A stretch of 64,000 nucleotides of DNA, taken from the NCBI GenBank assembly GCA_015039365.1, contig WION01000016.1, positions 310,001 through 374,000 on the forward strand. The letters run 5' to 3'. The number at the start of each line of letters is the position of its first letter. The stretch's first letter is position 1. Positions 59,911 through 64,000 of this stretch are shown piece after piece. The stretch is from Amanita rubescens. Its lineage: Eukaryota; Basidiomycota; Agaricomycetes; Agaricales; Amanitaceae. The notes under the pieces were generated by a model. It did no database searches. It had not been told where the DNA came from and saw nothing but the letters and a program-made list of their open reading frames with translations. The position numbers and the translations under genes are program-made.

Positions 59911-61243
59911 ATGTTCCTTCCTCTGCTCCGCCGCCCAAGAAATATCGTCATCTTCGTACCCGTATTCTTCATTGTCGTCGCCGCGTTGCACTACGCCGTC
60001 CAGTTCCGGTACCAGATAAGGAACACTATATCGTATGCTACAAGGCCTCTGTGGGACTCCGACACAGCACCCAAGGATGTTATACCTCACTATTATGCCG
60101 AGGGGATTGATATGGGTGCGCACACGTGCAAATTGCACGGTTGGACCCAACGAGGTGCCGCGTCGTCTACCAAAGTGCTCGACGCAGTTCTCATGAGCAG
60201 TGAACTTGACCTGCTCGAGATACGGATGAACGAACTGGACTCGGTCGTGGATCGTTTTTTCATCGTCGAATCCAATACTACGTTCACTGGCTTGCCCAAG
60301 AAGACCTATTTTGCGGATAACAAGGACAGATTTTCAAAATTCGAGGACAAAATCGTGTACAAATTGTAAGTGAACCGCTTAAAGTCAAGTGTGTAAATTC
60401 ATTTGCGTCTTTTCAGCTTACCAGGGTACCCATTGAAACCAGGGCAGTCTCCGTGGGACGTTGAAGCTGCCACTCGCGACACGATGACACGACTTTTGCG
60501 CGAGCACATAAATCAGCCAGGTCACGCGAAGACCCCGTTCCTAGTCGTGATGTCGGACGTTGATGAGATCCCATCTCACCATACGTTAAGACTTCTCAAA
60601 GCATGCGACTTTGGATCAAAGATACATCTGCAATTGCGCAACTTCATGTACAGGTTTGTGGAAAGTCTAAGGAAGGTACATCCATTATATTGACGCGTTA
60701 CGTAGTTTCGAGTGGTACCTCGGCCCTTCTAGCTGGCGCGCCAGCGTCAACTTGTGGAACGGTTTGTCGTACTACCGGCATTCCAAGAGCACCGAAACAA
60801 TTCTGGCCGACTCTGGTTGGCATTGCAGTTATTGCTTCCGCACTCTGCCTGAATACGTCATCAAGATGAAAGGCTTCTCTCATGCGGACCGCATTGGAGG
60901 TCGTATCGACTTGTTGGATCCAAAGCGTATTCAGGATGTAATTTGCCGTGGTAAAGACATATTCGGGATGCTTCCTGAGGCTTATAGCGTAAGTAATTTC
61001 TGCCAACTTGCTTTCTGCAAGCACTCAAGTGGTCTGTTTGTAGTATCGTGACCTTATTTCTCAAATGAACCTCGACCCGTGAGTACCTGATGATTCCACT
61101 TGTTTGTGGGCTATTGACGTTGACACATTTTTTCTAGCTTGGCCTCTGCGGTTGGCTTGCCTCGGTACCTTATAGAAAACTCGGATAAATTCCGTTTTCT
61201 CTTGCCAGGAGGCTGCAAGCGTCAAGGTGCTCTGGGATCATAA
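59911..61243 (+). CDS. GT17 family glycosyltransferase (GnT-III-like)
   Basis: Type II membrane protein: short cytosolic [11 protein letters not shown], then signal anchor [21 protein letters not shown]. The catalytic domain has the GT17 signature [20 protein letters not shown] followed by [17 protein letters not shown]. It continues with [20 protein letters not shown] (a D-x-D-like motif), [20 protein letters not shown] and [16 protein letters not shown]. It ends [18 protein letters not shown]17 in animals adds bisecting GlcNAc to N-glycans; fungal substrates are unknown. It acts in the Golgi lumen. Intact. Confidence 0.86.
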
Positions 61244-61612
61244 TGCATAATTTATCATCATCTAGCTTCTTGATTATCTAACGGAAGCACGGGAAGTGCA
61301 AAGACTGCATAGGACAAAGCCGAGGAAGGAGTTGGTCAGGTGAAGCGATAGGATATCTACTGGAGGGACTGTGTTCGCGAAAACCCACAGGCCCTTGTTG
61401 ATTAATCAATGTGTACCCATATACCCAATGCTAACAGTTTGTCGTATTTGTTGCTCGATTACATGCGAATATAAAGTTTCGAAAATAGCGTACACAGCGT
61501 GAATACAAATCGATTGACTTCGTAAACTACTTAGAGCAGATAGCTTATTTAAAAATCGTGAGCAGCGTGTAAAGTATTTGTACATGGTGCCAAAAAATGG
61601 TTGAAAGATAGC
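61244..61612. other. Short convergent intergenic region
   Basis: About 370 bp between the stops of the GT17 gene (plus) and the BRCT gene (minus). It contains their 3' ends. No other feature is seen. Confidence 0.5.
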
Positions 61613-64000
61613 TCAATGTCGAGAACCAAACAGGAAACTTTTACGTCGCCGCGCCCTCTCGAGAGGAGGCAGATCGTCAAGTATTAAAGCTGGGTTAGCG
61701 GTCAGAAGATATAGAGCTCAATTTTGGAACTTTCTTACATGAATTGGATCCATCCATTGATCGGTCACCATCTTCTGTACCATGGTCAGATTCTTGGGAG
61801 ACGATACCATCAAGTTCCTCGGCCACAAGCTTGGGAAGCAAAGATTTACGGCGCTGGAAGGAAATCAACAAAGACAATAATAATACAGCTAGTCTTTTAA
61901 TTACCTTATTGACACCAGCAACATTTATTTCAGAGAGATCGATGAGGAAGCTGCCCTCATCAACGTGCTTTCTCTGCTCAACGCACTCGACAACCCATGC
62001 GATACCGACCACATGGGGTTTTGGATCACGCAATAACCTGGAGCCGAGGTCAGCGTTTCGAGTGTGGAATTACAGATAGATACTTGCCGATATCGGCTCA
62101 TTGTGCTCAATAGACCATTCTTAAAGATGATATGTGTGCACGTCTGACCGACTCGGGTCAATAGCTAACAAGAGCTTAATCTTCAATATTCTAAAAAATG
62201 TTGTCGATCTTACCTTTGCCCCAGCACTCTCCAACATTTCTACAAAAAGCGAGCCGGCGTCATCTCCATCATCTGTCCGGACATCAACATACGCGACGCA
62301 GTCTTTCAAAAATTTCAGAGGTGAGTCGATGCTACTTGAGCCTTTCGCTTTCGACTTCGATTTCGTATTCGATTTGTCGTCCTCTTCGATTTCCAGTGGT
62401 TTGGCTTGGCTTGTTGAAGTGTTGCCGCTGCTGACACTCCTTGTGATGCGCCTGGGCTTGGGTATCGGAGGAGGGCCCATTGAGCCTTTAGGAGGCAGAG
62501 CATTAAGGGATGCAGAAAGACCTAAGGAGGCTAAGGAAGCGCGTCCAGATGACTTGTCCTGCAAGCCATCATCATCCTTATCCTTTCCTTTCTTTCCAGT
62601 CTCTTTAGGACTATCTCCCGTGATGGGAACGAAATACTCGTCTTCACCTAAGCTCGAGGTGTCGGGGCGGGTGTCCATGACAATCTCCAAAGAATCGTCG
62701 TCATCGTCTACATCATCCTTTCTGGTGTCGCGCTCACCCCCTTTCACAGGGCTACCGACTACCATAGGCAGGCTGGTCTTCCGGCTGACTTTGGGGGCTC
62801 TGCTTCTCATCCCCACGCCAAACACCCCTCGGCTTCCGACGCCAAATATTCTTGGTTGTGGGGGGAGCTTGTTGCTTGGTCTGGACGGTCCATCCGAGCC
62901 TGTTGAAGTCGAGTTCTGTTTTGAGGCGAAGAACATGGAAATAGGTTGTTGGCCTGCAGGCTGAGATTTTGCGGTAACTGCACCATAAGTTCTGGGTAAT
63001 GTGAAGGAATTTGAACGTCTTCGTGACTTCACATTAGCCGAAGGTAGGCCTTTCCCTAGACCTGCTGTTCCAGTTTTCGGTGCATCATGTGTAACAACGG
63101 TGGAAGTGCCCGAGTCATCCGATGTGGTATAGAAACCTGTGCTTGTACTTGGTCTTGATGGAGGAGGCACGCGCAGCTTTTCTAACGCAGTGGATAACGT
63201 AGACAGGGAAGAGGGAGCCGTCAGATCGGGATGAAACTTTTGCGGGAAACAACCGTGAAAATGGACCTGGAGAGGAGGCCCTTGAACCTGGCGTAGAAGA
63301 CGGCCTACTCGGCTTAAAAGCTGATGCTTTAGAGGACTTAACCGGGGACTTGGTCACTTTGGCAGTACTTGACGTAGTCGGCCGTGCATAGTTCGACGGC
63401 TTTCCCGGTAAACTAGAACCTGCAGTTCCAGACGAGAAGGTTATGTCAGCCACCAAAGCGGCTTTACTAGAACCGCCTTTCCGTTGTGTGTCAGTAACTG
63501 ACTTGCCAGATGGAGAGGCAGTAGACGCAGATCGTAAGCGAGTTACACGAGGAGTAACAGGAATGTTAGATCGTAGAGCTGAATCAAGTGAGCACATAAA
63601 ATTTTGCACCAAGATGTGATACTAACCTGAACGCGTAGCGGGGGGTTCAGTGGCTTTCAGTTTTGAAGCCGCACTTCTTGTCATCCGCCCCATCGGTATA
63701 AGAGTGGATGCCGATTTTTTCCGATTTGATCGTGGTCCTCTACTGTTGCTAGCTTTCGAAACTGGAACAACTATTGCCTCGGGGGGTTGCGAGGGTCGGC
63801 TTTCTTGATCAGAACTGCTTCCAGCTGGCTGATCACAATCCATGTCCACTGGTTCAGCAGGTAGATAAGCCTCTTCTTGAAGCTCCACGTCTTGCGCATT
63901 CTCAGTCAAGGGCTTTTTCGCTGACGTCCCAGGACGTAGAATGCATCAAGTTCGCTGATTCTCCTGGGGGCAACGTATCAACAGAAGATACCTCTGGAGT
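61613..64000 (-). CDS. BRCT-domain protein, N-terminus beyond the right edge
   Basis: The visible part starts off the window edge in a disordered region (NRKKSASTLIPMGRMTRSAA, many Ser/Lys). A single BRCT domain at 61700-62340 reads LKFLKDCVAYVDVRTDDGDD, AGSLFVEMLESAGAKV, VGQTCTHIIFKNGLL and KPHVVGIAWVVECVEQRKHV then DEGSFLID. The W-V-x-x-C motif is the BRCT hallmark. The tail LDDLPPLERARRRKSFLFGS follows. The VDVRTDDGDDAG...GQTCTH pattern is that of the fungal MCPH1-like/Brc1-like group. Such proteins bind phosphopeptides at damaged chromatin; specificity is unknown. It is the third genome-stability gene in the window. Confidence 0.78.

Overview
The window looks like gene-dense nuclear DNA of a mushroom-forming basidiomycete (Agaricomycete). 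The evidence is many short spliceosomal introns of about 46-65 nt, short intergenic gaps, fungal orthologues (NSE4, velvet, WEE1, UGP1, CPA1, FIT, Cdc1/Ted1-like) and several families I know mainly from Agaricomycetes (the secreted family I recall as DUF7729, gelsolin with an N-terminal DUF4045-like region, orphan nuclear proteins). I saw no transposon, rRNA, tRNA, CRISPR array or bacterial-style operon. All gene models were spliced by eye.

Layout. 1-7 kb: the start of a GNAT acetyltransferase, a RAD5/HLTF-type SNF2 translocase with an unexpected N-terminal PARP-type zinc finger, and, divergent from it, the Smc5/6 kleisin NSE4. The last two share a 151-bp promoter with two ACGCGT boxes. 7-18 kb: a GH17-like secreted glucanase, a long gelsolin/villin-like protein, a WDR83/MORG1-like WD40 protein divergent from an F-box/WD protein, and a velvet-family regulator. 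18-26 kb: gene-poor, holding two orphan, largely disordered proteins. 26-36 kb: ribosomal protein genes uS7 (RPS5) and eS8 (RPS8), a conserved orphan, UGP1, and a tandem segmental duplication carrying two secreted-protein genes and a truncated RPS8 copy. 37-51 kb: two Cdc1/Ted1-type metallophosphoesterase genes in opposite orientation, a tiny complex I subunit, a large acidic nuclear protein, CPA1, a BSD-domain protein and a FIT-family lipid enzyme. 51-64 kb: WEE1, a homeodomain factor, a coiled-coil orphan, a GT17 glycosyltransferase and a BRCT protein that runs off the right edge.

Functional themes. Genome stability and cell cycle recur (RAD5/HLTF, NSE4, WEE1, the BRCT protein). So do ER lipid/GPI and surface functions (the Cdc1/Ted1 pair, FIT, GT17, GH17, the GPI-type secreted proteins).

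Main oddities. (1) The PARP-finger fusion on the RAD5-like protein. (2) Exons of 6 and 17 nt inside the Walker A motif and the homeodomain recognition helix. (3) Four GC-AG introns, each beginning gcaagt, where GT splicing breaks the frame. (4) The duplication with an RPS8 remnant and a second gene copy that lost its GPI tail and TATA box. (5) A phosphoesterase pair in which one copy is frameshifted and the other lacks catalytic histidines. I found no clear new defence-like or otherwise wholly novel system.
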